A stretch of DNA of 64,000 bases from Anaspis maculata (taxonomy: Eukaryota; Arthropoda; Insecta; Coleoptera; Scraptiidae): positions 92,823,602 through 92,887,601 of the forward strand of contig OX421963.1 in assembly GCA_949128115.1 (NCBI GenBank), read 5' to 3'. The notes beneath the pieces were generated by a model, which saw nothing but the letters and a program-made list of their open reading frames with translations, was not told where the DNA came from and made no database searches. Positions within the stretch are counted from its first letter, which is position 1; every line of letters begins with the position of its first letter. Of the stretch, positions 25,501 through 30,542 are shown piece by piece. The translations under genes and the position numbers were made by a program.

Positions 25501-26984
25501 GCGGTGCTTTGAAAACGTGGCTTGGTTCTCGTAGCGTTATATTGGTGGCCTTAGGCCTCACTTGTTCCAAAGTATTTTCGGTGCCTAACTTCGGAATTGG
25601 CACTGAACTTTCAGCAGATTACTCTGCACGGTCGCCATGAAAGGGTCAAGTGTATGTAGGCGAAGACGGAATTGGTTTTCACATGTTTATTCATCGGAGT
25701 CGATAATACAAGTCAACTAACACTAAATTGTTATCCGCATATTATACTTCCACCAAACGTTGCTCCATGTCTAGTCCCTATATTCGCTGAGTAGGTAAAA
25801 TACCTACATCGCGATAGTTGCGTTACACGCGGTTTGTGTAATTGATAAGTGGTTAATAATGGGGCACCACACCATTTCATATCTGCGAAAACTTGATCAG
25901 CAAGCGCATGGAAAATGAACGGCGCTATTTTTGAACCAAAGGGCATTACTTGAAACTCGAATATTCCTTCGCCCTCTTGTATAAAGACTGTATACTGCTT
26001 ACTAACTGCTCTCGTCCATCCCGATCTGCCAATATCTGCAGACTAGATCGAGCGCCGAGAAATATCTTGCACCTTTCACATATGTTATAATTTTATCGAT
26101 GTTCGGAATAGGGTAGGTCCTTTTCTTCGTTACACCATTCACCCGGCGCCTCCACAAATTTGTAAGGAAACCGGGATGATCATGGAAACTCACACCTTCA
26201 AGCCACCTTTGCCGTGTTCCCTCTTCTTCTTCTAGCCTCAGACCCGGCACGTCATACATCCGCTTCTTTCGCACGCAATGATTCGTTGAACCGTCGACTC
26301 AGCGAATTTCTGCTCGCGTAGTCGACACCTTCGTCCGCCGGATGTGTGGTGCTGATGCTAGCTTCTGAAATCAGAGAAGTGACTAGAGGAGAAATTCCCT
26401 GAATCACTTCTTGTTAATACCCAAGTATCAAGTAAAGACAGAACTGAATCCTATACTGATAATTGCAGATCATCGATCCGGACACGAACGAGCTGCTGGG
26501 ACCCAACCAAACCGGCGAGATTTGGGTCAGAACCAGAGCTCTGATGAGCGGCTACCTCAAAGCTTCCAGCCGCGAGGTTTTCGACGGGCAAGGTTTCTTG
26601 AAAACGGGAGACATCGGCTACGTGGACGAAGACAACTGCTTGTTTGCCGTGGACAGGATCAAGGAAATGTTCAAGTACAAAGCGTGGCACATCGTCCCCT
26701 CGTCCCTGGAAGCGGTGATATTGGAACACCCCCGGGTCAAAGAGGCGGTGGTTTTCGGGCTTCCTCACGAAGAAGACGGGGATCATCCGGCCGCCGCTGT
26801 GGTTGTGGTCGGAGATTCCGACGGAGCGGCCGAAGAAATCGTCAGGTTTGTCGACGAAAGGGTCTTGGACAGGGAAAAGTTGCGCGGAGGCGTGGTGATT
26901 GTGAAGCTGTTGCACAAAACGCCCACTGGCAAGCTGATGCGGAACAAGATACGAGAATCTGTGCTTAGAGGAATGCTTAGTTGA
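7404..26984 (+). CDS. Gene B: complete five-exon ANL-superfamily acyl-CoA synthetase (4CL/luciferase-like), 535 aa
   Basis: Exons 7404-7514, 14285-14817, 14871-15030, 15220-15507 and 26469-26984 join with compatible phases (0, 2, 0, 0) into 535 codons without a stop, the usual length for insect 4-coumarate-CoA-ligase-like or luciferin-4-monooxygenase-like proteins. Motifs in order: ATP-binding [10 protein letters not shown] (residues 190-199), YGMTEAG (327-333), KTGDIG with the ribose-binding Asp (409-414), hinge [11 protein letters not shown] (425-435) and PTGKL with the adenylation Lys (about K519). The protein should adenylate a carboxylate and form its CoA thioester; the substrate is unknown. 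The C-terminus (GMLS) lacks a peroxisomal SKL. Introns 1 (6770 bp) and 4 (10,961 bp) are almost wholly antisense retrotransposons, while introns 2 (53 bp) and 3 (189 bp) are small. Exon choice rests on splice consensus, frame continuity and family motifs, without transcript data. Confidence 0.9.
7520..7619 (-). repeat. Element 2 3' LTR
   Basis: This segment matches 14002-14101 closely over about 90 bp ('aattatatcaattgggacc' onwards). It starts one base after the TACA target duplication in gene B's intron. Its inner end, near 7619, is less well defined because the copies diverge there. Confidence 0.8.
7651..8430 (-). pseudogene. Element 2 integrase
   Basis: From about 8330 the minus strand gives the zinc-binding histidines ([11 protein letters not shown]) and, after an internal stop, the cysteine pair CDICQ (about 8190). 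The catalytic core follows with HIDTITI (first Asp), a stop near 8030, then [10 protein letters not shown] (second Asp, 7947 onwards) and [14 protein letters not shown] (third acidic residue). After that the frame runs into an unrelated-looking tail ending at 7651. The C-terminal domain seems lost or replaced. Confidence 0.82.
8440..8862 (-). pseudogene. Element 2 acidic linker between macro domain and integrase
   Basis: Directly after the macro domain the frame 8916-8674 continues as a strongly acidic, proline-rich stretch (repeats of PEPD/SEPD/PEPEND). A shifted frame (8741-8559) then leads towards the integrase. No fold is recognised. The repeat-like PEPDxPLxEPD pattern is also visible in DNA as imperfect copies of 'gatcaggttctgataatggg' at about 8705-8750. 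Confidence 0.6.
8863..9278 (-). pseudogene. Macro domain (OARD1/TARG1-like ADP-ribosylhydrolase type) inside element 2 pol
   Basis: Minus frame 9314-8937 reads from a short linker into a macro domain. The first strand ([12 protein letters not shown]) is followed by [10 protein letters not shown] and [10 protein letters not shown] (adenosine and distal-ribose binding region), then [22 protein letters not shown] and LAMPNF. The order and spacing match the OARD1/TARG1 class, not the larger MacroD class. The domain's C-terminal part, starting with a conserved Asp in DGLKW and ending in VRIYIL, continues in the next frame at about 8950-8863; a run of ten A residues (8952-8961) marks the probable slip. 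The glycine-rich loop before DGLKW is destroyed by the lesion. In family members a lysine after the YYLITK-like strand and this Asp are catalytic; equivalents of both are visible. The domain is in frame with the RNase H connector upstream (one stop near 9358). Confidence 0.85.
9490..11580 (-). pseudogene. Element 2 protease, reverse transcriptase and RNase H
   Basis: Near 11530 the minus strand reads LIDTEAS, a retropepsin active site in which the usual DTG reads DTE. Frames 11245-10775 and 10800-10549 carry the protease C-terminus and RT start, joined across a shift. 10548-10288 contains [11 protein letters not shown] and [11 protein letters not shown]. 10303-9989 contains [13 protein letters not shown] and YLDDIIIF. 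From about 10080, LLGYYRKFI and then [15 protein letters not shown] and [15 protein letters not shown] mark RNase H. The connector motif ADALYR lies near 9440. The group closely matches the 17.6/297 RT type. Several stops and frameshifts are present. Confidence 0.88.
11817..12722. mobile_element. 906-bp TIR element with TA duplication inside element 2 gag
   Basis: The ends are inverted: 'CCGTAGAGTGGGGCTACTTT' on the left against the complement of 'AAAGTAACCTCGTTCTACGG' on the right, flanked by TA (11815-11816 and 12723-12724). Subterminal copies of 'ggggtaactttgaac' occur on both sides. There is no transposase frame. These are the properties of a non-autonomous Tc1/mariner-like element. It is younger than element 2. 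Confidence 0.8.
12825..13604 (-). pseudogene. Element 2 gag
   Basis: ATG at 13604 opens 259 codons. The first 30 residues are Pro/Gln-rich. A typical insect gypsy capsid region follows ([12 protein letters not shown], then [12 protein letters not shown], then [14 protein letters not shown]), with a Gln/Ser/Asn-rich tail. The reading continues, shifted, to 12701 and then beyond the inserted DNA element to about 11640 ([15 protein letters not shown] region). A retroviral-type CCHC knuckle is not visible. The gag is split by the 906-bp insertion and at least one frameshift. Confidence 0.82.
13605..13991 (-). mobile_element. Element 2 untranslated leader
   Basis: This 387-bp stretch lies between the primer-binding site and the gag start codon. 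It holds no convincing gene. An open plus-strand frame at 13808-14122 crosses the leader and the LTR and is judged spurious. Confidence 0.6.
14002..14101 (-). repeat. Element 2 5' LTR with adjoining tRNA-Ser-type primer-binding site
   Basis: This is the second LTR copy, followed outside by TACA (14102-14105). Its inner end abuts the primer-binding site TGGCGCAGTCG read on the minus strand (13992-14002), which fixes the polarity of the element. At 100 bp it is a short LTR for this group. Confidence 0.85.
14285..14817 (+). CDS. Gene B exon 2
   Basis: Acceptor 'aattttag' precedes ATC GAA at 14285, in phase 0 with exon 1. The exon holds the N-terminal subdomain and the phosphate-binding motif [10 protein letters not shown] at about 14741-14770. 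It ends at 14817 with donor GTTTGT. An unusual GTTTGT donor is also used by exon 3. Confidence 0.88.
14871..15030 (+). CDS. Gene B exon 3
   Basis: After a 53-bp intron with acceptor 'atttccag', 53 codons plus one completing base encode the middle of the adenylation domain (from about FNTRVLLHF to RLIETHK). Donor GTTTGT follows at 15031. Confidence 0.87.
15220..15507 (+). CDS. Gene B exon 4
   Basis: After a 189-bp intron with acceptor 'actttgcag', 96 codons in phase 0 encode the region with SAPTLTYLL and the conserved YGMTEAG motif (about 15394-15414). Donor GTAGGT follows at 15508. Confidence 0.9.
15600..15934 (-). pseudogene. Element 4 (Ty3/gypsy) reverse transcriptase, YLDD part
   Basis: On the minus strand 15934 to about 15790 reads an RT segment with [10 protein letters not shown] followed by [17 protein letters not shown], the catalytic turn and following helix. 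The segment just downstream (15600-15780) is degenerate but includes ACLPDCTG, which recurs as ACLPECTG near 32735. Its upstream half lies at 25876-26280, 9.9 kb away, because element 3 was inserted in between. Target duplication CCAT at 15935-15938 and 25872-25875 marks the insertion and the reading frame is continuous across it. Confidence 0.8.
15939..16290 (-). mobile_element. Left end of element 3, origin uncertain
   Basis: The first 30 bases ('tgaagggttaag', then 'tagttgcgttacac') resemble two separate parts of the 5' LTR: its end and its U3 motif near 25819. The remainder does not align with the 5' LTR by eye. It may be a shortened or recombined 3' LTR joined to the 3' untranslated region of the non-LTR fragment next to it. 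An open frame at 16029-16274 (minus) is not recognised. Confidence 0.4.
16301..16700 (-). pseudogene. Non-LTR retrotransposon ORF2 C-terminal fragment
   Basis: The minus strand reads [18 protein letters not shown], then [36 protein letters not shown] and DEIYYILS before a stop. This is the characteristic C-terminal tail found downstream of the RT in a widespread group of invertebrate non-LTR elements. Upstream it is fused, around 16700, to the truncated integrase of element 3 in a different frame. It looks like a 5'-truncated insertion. Confidence 0.7.
16700..17260 (-). pseudogene. Element 3 integrase (truncated)
   Basis: From 17250 the minus strand gives the zinc domain ([11 protein letters not shown], then CESCKLNK), then the catalytic core with [11 protein letters not shown] (first Asp), RTDLGTEYK (second Asp, about 16850) and [11 protein letters not shown] (third acidic residue, about 16755). 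There is a frameshift near 17250 and another just after the second Asp (about 16830). The C-terminal domain is missing: homology ends near 16700 where the non-LTR fragment begins. Confidence 0.85.
17379..19598. mobile_element. 2.2-kb palindromic DNA element with TAA duplication (PIF/Harbinger-like, non-autonomous)
   Basis: The ends are perfectly inverted (TAGTCCGGATGCTAGTTG at 17379 and its complement ending at 19598), flanked by TAA at 17376-17378 and 19599-19601. The two arms (about 17379-18390 and 18590-19598) are inverted copies of about 1 kb, with a roughly 200-bp centre. Each arm holds an open frame of about 80-100 codons beginning MVLKRKK or its equivalent, with a Phe-rich stretch, but no transposase motif. 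A 3-bp TWA duplication is known for PIF/Harbinger elements; the assignment otherwise rests on size and structure. The element sits in the connector between RNase H and integrase of element 3, whose frame is compatible on both sides once one TAA copy is discounted. Confidence 0.82.
19660..21430 (-). pseudogene. Element 3 reverse transcriptase, RNase H and connector
   Basis: Minus frame 21155-20241 is a long RT/RNase H block: [45 protein letters not shown] (about 20860), [35 protein letters not shown] and [14 protein letters not shown]. After a shift, 20219-19710 gives the RNase H end with DHRLLVYLF and the connector signature GPDALSR. The [18 protein letters not shown] and FVAF-YYRRFI spacing is typical of the 412/mdg1 clade. 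A stop lies near 21160 ahead of the long frame. This is the best preserved pol segment in the window. Confidence 0.88.
21432..22490 (-). pseudogene. Element 3 gag capsid, RGN-rich tail and protease start
   Basis: The minus frame from about 22490 through 22412-22086 encodes a capsid-like segment ([20 protein letters not shown], then LTGRARANI). 21913-21557 is a basic Arg/Asn/Gly/Tyr-rich tail (repeats like YYRNNN, RGNRGS), presumably the nucleic-acid-binding part replacing CCHC knuckles. 21632-21432 reads [10 protein letters not shown], a protease active site in which the usual DTG/DSG is NSG. Frameshifts separate the three pieces. Confidence 0.75.
22520..24460. other. Unresolved 1.9-kb insert between the two gag halves of element 3
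   Basis: This stretch separates the gag N-terminal remnant (24.46-25.1 kb) from the capsid segment (below 22.49 kb). It is GC-richer in parts (23.9-24.3 kb) and holds a homopyrimidine run at about 23574-23650. Open frames of up to 181 codons exist on both strands but none has a recognisable motif. It could be a solo LTR or another mobile element; I could not find its terminal repeats. Confidence 0.35.
24465..25110 (-). pseudogene. Element 3 gag N-terminal coiled-coil remnant
   Basis: On the minus strand, about 25090-24860 reads [16 protein letters not shown] and, after a TGA/frameshift, [20 protein letters not shown] and [20 protein letters not shown]. It is a charged helical stretch of the kind found at the N-terminus of 412/mdg1-like gag. 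Frame 24728-24465 may be the following linker. The position 0.5 kb downstream of the primer-binding site fits gag of element 3. Confidence 0.55.
25111..25623 (-). mobile_element. Element 3 leader with a 61-bp internal duplication
   Basis: Between the primer-binding site and gag there is a GC-rich leader. The 30-bp stretch 'aatagactcttcattctggt...' occurs twice (about 25349 and 25410) at a 61-bp spacing, a local tandem duplication. No gene is seen. Confidence 0.55.
25638..25871 (-). repeat. Element 3 5' LTR and tRNA-Arg-type primer-binding site
   Basis: On the minus strand the LTR starts TGTGGTGCCCC next to the CCAT duplication and ends CCCTTTCA, followed immediately by TGGCGACCGTGCAG (25624-25637). 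AATAAA (minus; plus-strand 'tttatt' near 25690) lies about 45 bp before the LTR end, as expected for an R-region poly(A) signal. Confidence 0.75.
25876..26280 (-). pseudogene. Element 4 (Ty3/gypsy) reverse transcriptase, N-terminal part
   Basis: Minus frames 26274-26002 and 25946-25876 read [38 protein letters not shown] and [15 protein letters not shown] palm and finger motifs before the catalytic YLDD. A small shift separates the two frames near 25950. The frame stops at the CCAT duplication (25872-25875) where element 3 begins. Together with 15790-15934 this is the visible remainder of an older retroelement in gene B intron 4. Confidence 0.8.
26469..26984 (+). CDS. Gene B exon 5
   Basis: Acceptor 'taattgcag' precedes ATC ATC GAT. 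The exon gives 171 codons and TGA at 26982-26984 and carries the hinge and the whole C-terminal domain. It is clearly paralogous to 6620-7129, with the same start position relative to the D-P-[ED]-T motif. AATAAA at 27042-27047 is the likely poly(A) signal. Confidence 0.92.
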   Translation: MIDPDTNELLGPNQTGEIWVRTRALMSGYLKASSREVFDGQGFLKTGDIGYVDEDNCLFAVDRIKEMFKYKAWHIVPSSLEAVILEHPRVKEAVVFGLPHEEDGDHPAAAVVVVGDSDGAAEEIVRFVDERVLDREKLRGGVVIVKLLHKTPTGKLMRNKIRESVLRGMLS

Positions 26985-27041
26985 GGAGTGCCAACTTAGA
27001 AATTGTTCTTACATCTTATAGGTCTTGTACTTAGTATAGCA

Positions 27042-27047
27042 AATAAA
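27042..27047 (+). terminator. Gene B poly(A) signal
   Basis: AATAAA lies 57 bp after the stop codon of gene B. It is about 100 bp from the stop codon of the convergent TIL gene, so the 3' UTRs of the two genes are close to overlapping. Confidence 0.6.
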
Positions 27048-27148
27048 TCTCATCCGTTCACTTATTTTGGTTATGAATAAACAAATTATTTTGGTTATGA
27101 TAATTTAATGAAAAGTTTTACAGATTGGTTCTCGAAAACTGTTCCAGG

Positions 27149-27330
27149 TCAATCGCAATCGGCAGGTTTAACGCATGCTCCTTGATTATTCTTGAGCGTA
27201 CCGCCTGTGCAGAAACAGCCTGGGACGCATACAGCTATACATGGCCCATGTGATGGAATGCCCCTGTTTGCGCAGGTAGGTGTCCTACAGGCACTCCCGC
27301 AAGATCGGTACACTTGACCTGGAGGGCATT
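27149..27330 (-). CDS. TIL peptide exon 2 (TIL domain)
   Basis: The exon carries all ten cysteines of the TIL domain and the stop codon. It enters in phase 1, with the G from exon 1 plus AA giving Glu. A minus-strand ATTAAA at 27104-27109 is a likely variant poly(A) signal 40 bp after the stop. Confidence 0.9.
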
Positions 27331-27934
27331 CTAAGAGGAAAGAAATGATACTTGTTATTGACAATCCATCTTTCCCATGACAGCTTCACGCATGCCTGTG
27401 AGCGTGGAGCTCGCGGGCTGTAGTGGCTGTTTGTATAAGCGACAGTCTGCGCTCACGGGTATGCGCGTAAGTGATCTCTTTAATGGGAAAGGTGGATTCT
27501 TGACGCATGTATTAGAAAACTAGATGGATGGAACTCAACCTTGACCGTGCGCGTCACTTCGTACGCCTGCGCGCGGCCCAGATTGCATACGATTCATACG
27601 TCGAGTAACTGCCTAAAGGGGTGTTTCCTCTGCAGTTGTCAAGGTGTCAAGTAGATGGCAGCAGGGGCCAACCCGGCTTATTTTCCCGCTACTTTTTGAA
27701 CGGTTCTCACATGGAGGGGGTTTTCCTTTTGGCTTTGGTGTCTGCCTGCCGGGTCGGCTGTCATGTCAAGTCAAGTGCAAATGTCGTCAACAAAGAATAT
27801 GAACATCATAGGATGAACAATAAAAAAAACTGGTGTTTGGTGGACTACTCACCGTCACCTTGACCATCATAAGCCGCCGATAGGGCTAAAGTCACAACAC
27901 AGAGAAGCACGACTGAAAATGCCAAGAACTTCAT
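27149..27934 (-). CDS. Secreted ten-cysteine TIL-domain peptide (trypsin-inhibitor-like), 87 aa
   Basis: There are two exons on the minus strand: 27934-27853 (27 codons plus one base, donor GTGAGT) and 27330-27149 (acceptor 'tttcctcttag', TGA at the end). The first exon is a signal peptide (MKFLAFSVVLLCVV..., predicted cleavage after about residue 21). The second encodes 60 residues with ten cysteines in TIL spacing (CPPGQVYRSC, CRTPTC, CIAVCVPGCFC, CVKPADC). TIL domains in insects are typically canonical serine-protease inhibitors in haemolymph, venom or defence; the target protease cannot be predicted. A TATA box (TATAAAAA, minus, 28009-28016) lies about 75 bp before the ATG. The gene is convergent with gene B. 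The 522-bp intron shows no insertion. Confidence 0.9.
27853..27934 (-). CDS. TIL peptide exon 1 (signal peptide)
   Basis: The exon encodes the initiator Met, Lys, a hydrophobic core LAFSVVLLCVVTLAL and small residues SAA, followed by YDGQGD up to the donor GTGAGT. This is textbook secretory signal architecture. Confidence 0.9.
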
Positions 27935-28008
27935 ATTGACTTGACACTGTGGTAACAAAGTGTACTGTAAACTGACAGTAAACGGTAGCAATGCCTTGGC
28001 TCGTTGGG

Positions 28009-28016
28009 TTTTTATA
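28009..28016 (-). promoter_or_regulatory. TATA box of the TIL peptide gene
   Basis: TATAAAAA on the minus strand. A TCAGTT initiator-like motif lies about 40 bp downstream (27975-27970), slightly further than the usual 30 bp, so the exact start site is uncertain. Confidence 0.55.
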
Positions 28017-28019
28017 CAT

Positions 28020-28800
28020 AAAAAAATAATATGGAAAACAGCATGTTTTATTTTTTAAATTAAAACAAAGCATGCATCATCAGGTGATTCCCAACGTCAT
28101 ATTATTGTTTGCGCTGGTACTAATGCTGATACATACTGATATAACTCATTTTGCACCGAGGTAGGAGGTGTGTATGGTACCTACTTGGGTATGTGACCCT
28201 ACATGTCACGTCTAGCAAATAATTCTTTGATTATCTTAATAGGCATGTTTACTGCTTCACTGGAAGCGGAAAGCATAAGTAAGTAGTTATCGCAAGTCAG
28301 TTTTGTTATAGGTAAACTCTTCTGGGAAGTCGGAAATCACCATAAAAAATACTACTTACCTGGTGATCGTAAAAGCGCAATCTTACTGCAGTTATTTGCA
28401 GTTGAATTGTGGTTTCGTAAAATTGGCGTGAAGGCAAAGATTCGATAAAAGGTTATCCCCTCGGTTATATGAGCCTTTATTCTTTAACATAACTGAGATG
28501 ATCTCAATCATGTCACAAAATAACATCACAATGAACGTTACTTCCACATCTATGTGATGTTCATCCGCGATGTTATACGATGTAATGTCTGCGAGATGTT
28601 TCGAAATGAACTTGAATTGAACATCACACATGAGACATCTATACTGGTCATAAGATTATTGTTACTGCTTTCAACTTGCCAAAGTGTAACATCTCACTGA
28701 CGTCAATGAGACGTAGTCACTGAGAGATTTTTTAAATTTCGCGGGCTGTCATCGTTAAGCTCTGTGTGTCGGAAAATATTTATAATAAATAGTTTTGCTC
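28020..28800. other. Non-coding interval with recurring 'acatct/gatgt' motifs
   Basis: No gene is seen. From about 28480 to 28740 the sequence is dense in 'gatgt' and 'acatct' in both orientations, as it is again at 30543-30790, on the other side of the hAT-like element. The two flanks may be halves of one older repeat. Confidence 0.35.
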
Positions 28801-29235
28801 CCTATTCCATGTGTGTGATGCCAGAACAGCCTTGATGTCTTCATGTTTAGTTTCACGTCCTGCGGGCCTTCTTATGTCTTTATGTGTCGTTTGGAACCAT
28901 TTTTGTGTCTTCTTGTGCTTGTGGCTTTCGGAACTAGTGTGCCCCGTTTCTCTCCTTGTGTTCTTCGAAAGCCTACTGGGCCTTCTTGCATTTTGTCGTG
29001 GCTTTCATACCTTTGGTGAACCCTTGTGTCTGCTCTTGTGTTATTCGGAACCTCAAAATGGGCCCCTTTTTGTTTTATTGTGCTTTCGAATACTTTGATG
29101 ACTGCCGTTCATGTCTAATTGTGACGTCCGGGGCCCCAACGGAGCCCCTTGTGTGTGTCTTGCTGTAACGTTTCGAGCCCCAGCGAGGCTCTTTGGGCTT
29201 GGTGTATCGTTTTGAGTCCTAACGAAATATCCCGA
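28800..29235 (-). repeat. Degenerate ~55-65 bp minisatellite
   Basis: Successive units share 'gggcccctttt/ggggcttcga' and 'cttgtgtcttcttgtg' motifs. On the opposite strand the same unit type appears at 34520-34920 and 35650-36060. Translated shadows show repeating CLLLWLEALAGPF-like strings, a by-product of the tandem DNA unit. Confidence 0.6.
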
Positions 29236-29361
29236 GAAATATCCCTGAACATCAAGCGCACTGTTTGAATATACTGTATTAGACAAATTAGTGGCTTAGA
29301 CGAATCGGCACCGGCAGCAGTGTCTCTATCACCTGTGGGGATGTGAAAAATTGATTTTAAT

Positions 29362-30534
29362 TAGTGTTGCACGAATCTCGTCTCGATTCTCGATCTCGTC
29401 TCGATCTCGCCTCGAGATTCGAGACGAGATCGAGACGAGATCAAGGCGACAAGATTCGAGATCGAGACTAGAATAAGACTGCCGATACGAGAATCTCGCC
29501 GAGAAAAATCTCGATTCTCGACTCTCGACCTCATTTTTTTTTCAAATTACTGAAAAAGCTTTCAACGGATTTATTTCATTTCCCTTCAGTCTTTTGATGA
29601 ACATTATCCTTTTCTAGGGATTTTTTTCAAAAAAAAATCAAGGTCTTGTACTTTGAAGTCTCACAACAAGACCTACCCGTCTCATCATTTTATGTTTACT
29701 AGTAATGTTTCGTAATAACCTTTAATTTTTGCGAAATGAATCATCCTCCGCTCTGAACTTTTTTACAGCAAGCTTATTAGTTATTAATGAACATTTTTCT
29801 AAATTTCACGTTCATTGTTAAAAGTTTACGATCATAACAGAAGTACCTACATGATGTCAGGAATGTAGCCCATTTTTATAGTTCCAGTTTTTGGGCCTTT
29901 CATGTTGGGTGAAAAATAATACTGCCATTCACTAGATACCTATGGTTGTTTTTTCTCCTCTGTTGATTTATTGCAAGTACGGTTATATCGATGGTCGGCA
30001 ACATTTTTATTACAGGGAGGTACGATATGAAGCTCAACACAATACTATAGCTATATTCAAGGGCGGAAGTGACGGAACGACCAGCACGCGGTTGTGGGTA
30101 TCATACTTCAGAATATTGCGAGACGAGCCAAAATTTAATTTCAGAATGAGATGAAACGGAAGAAAGTGTTTCGATGTTATTGTTATTATTAGGTATTATT
30201 GTATAGGAAAGTAGTATAGGTTTGGCGCTCGTGTGCAGCCCGACACATCTAACACTGATAGTTCGATGTTCGAACAGGTAAAATACCTAAAATATGCTAA
30301 ATGATGGGTCACTTGGACTAGGTATAAACAATATAAATAGATAATACAGAGAGTTGTAGGTAGGTATTTGAATTATAGTGAATGTAATTGAAGATGCTAA
30401 AATAACTCGAGAATCTCGAGTCGAGATCGAGATTCTCGAGCCGAGATCGAGACGAGATTGAAGTTTTGAAAATAAATCGAGATCGAGACGAGATCGGGTG
30501 AAATCTCGTCTCGATCTCGTCTCGTGCAACACTA
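29362..30534. mobile_element. hAT-type non-autonomous element with TCTCGA-rich ends
   Basis: The terminal inverted repeats TAGTGTTGCACGA...TCGTGCAACACTA are perfect over 13 bp and flanked by the 8-bp direct duplication ATTTTAAT (29354-29361 and 30535-30542), which is diagnostic for hAT transposition. Subterminal arrays of TCTCGATCTCG/CGAGATCGAGA fill about 160 bp at the left end and 130 bp at the right end. The interior has no transposase frame. Confidence 0.9.
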
Positions 30535-30542
30535 ATTTTAAT

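Larger units (their letters stand above)
15939..25871 (-). mobile_element. 412/mdg1-like LTR retrotransposon (element 3) nested in element 4
   Basis: The insertion is delimited by CCAT on both sides (15935-15938 and 25872-25875), with TG...CA outer ends. At the right end a 234-bp 5' LTR (25638-25871) is followed on the minus strand by TGGCGACCGTGCAG (25624-25637), the tRNA-Arg-type primer site known for 412/mdg1 elements. The pol (19.7-21.6 kb) has the YVDDVIITG and [12 protein letters not shown] motifs of that clade. The body is interrupted by a palindromic element (17379-19598) and probably by a further insert between about 22520 and 24460. The integrase is truncated near 16700 against a non-LTR fragment. 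The left end matches the 5' LTR only loosely, so the 3' LTR may be rearranged or replaced. Confidence 0.82.

Noticed and set aside
27867..28073. 68-codon minus-strand open frame over the TIL gene promoter.
   Set aside because: It overlaps the signal-peptide exon in a different frame and includes the TATA region.
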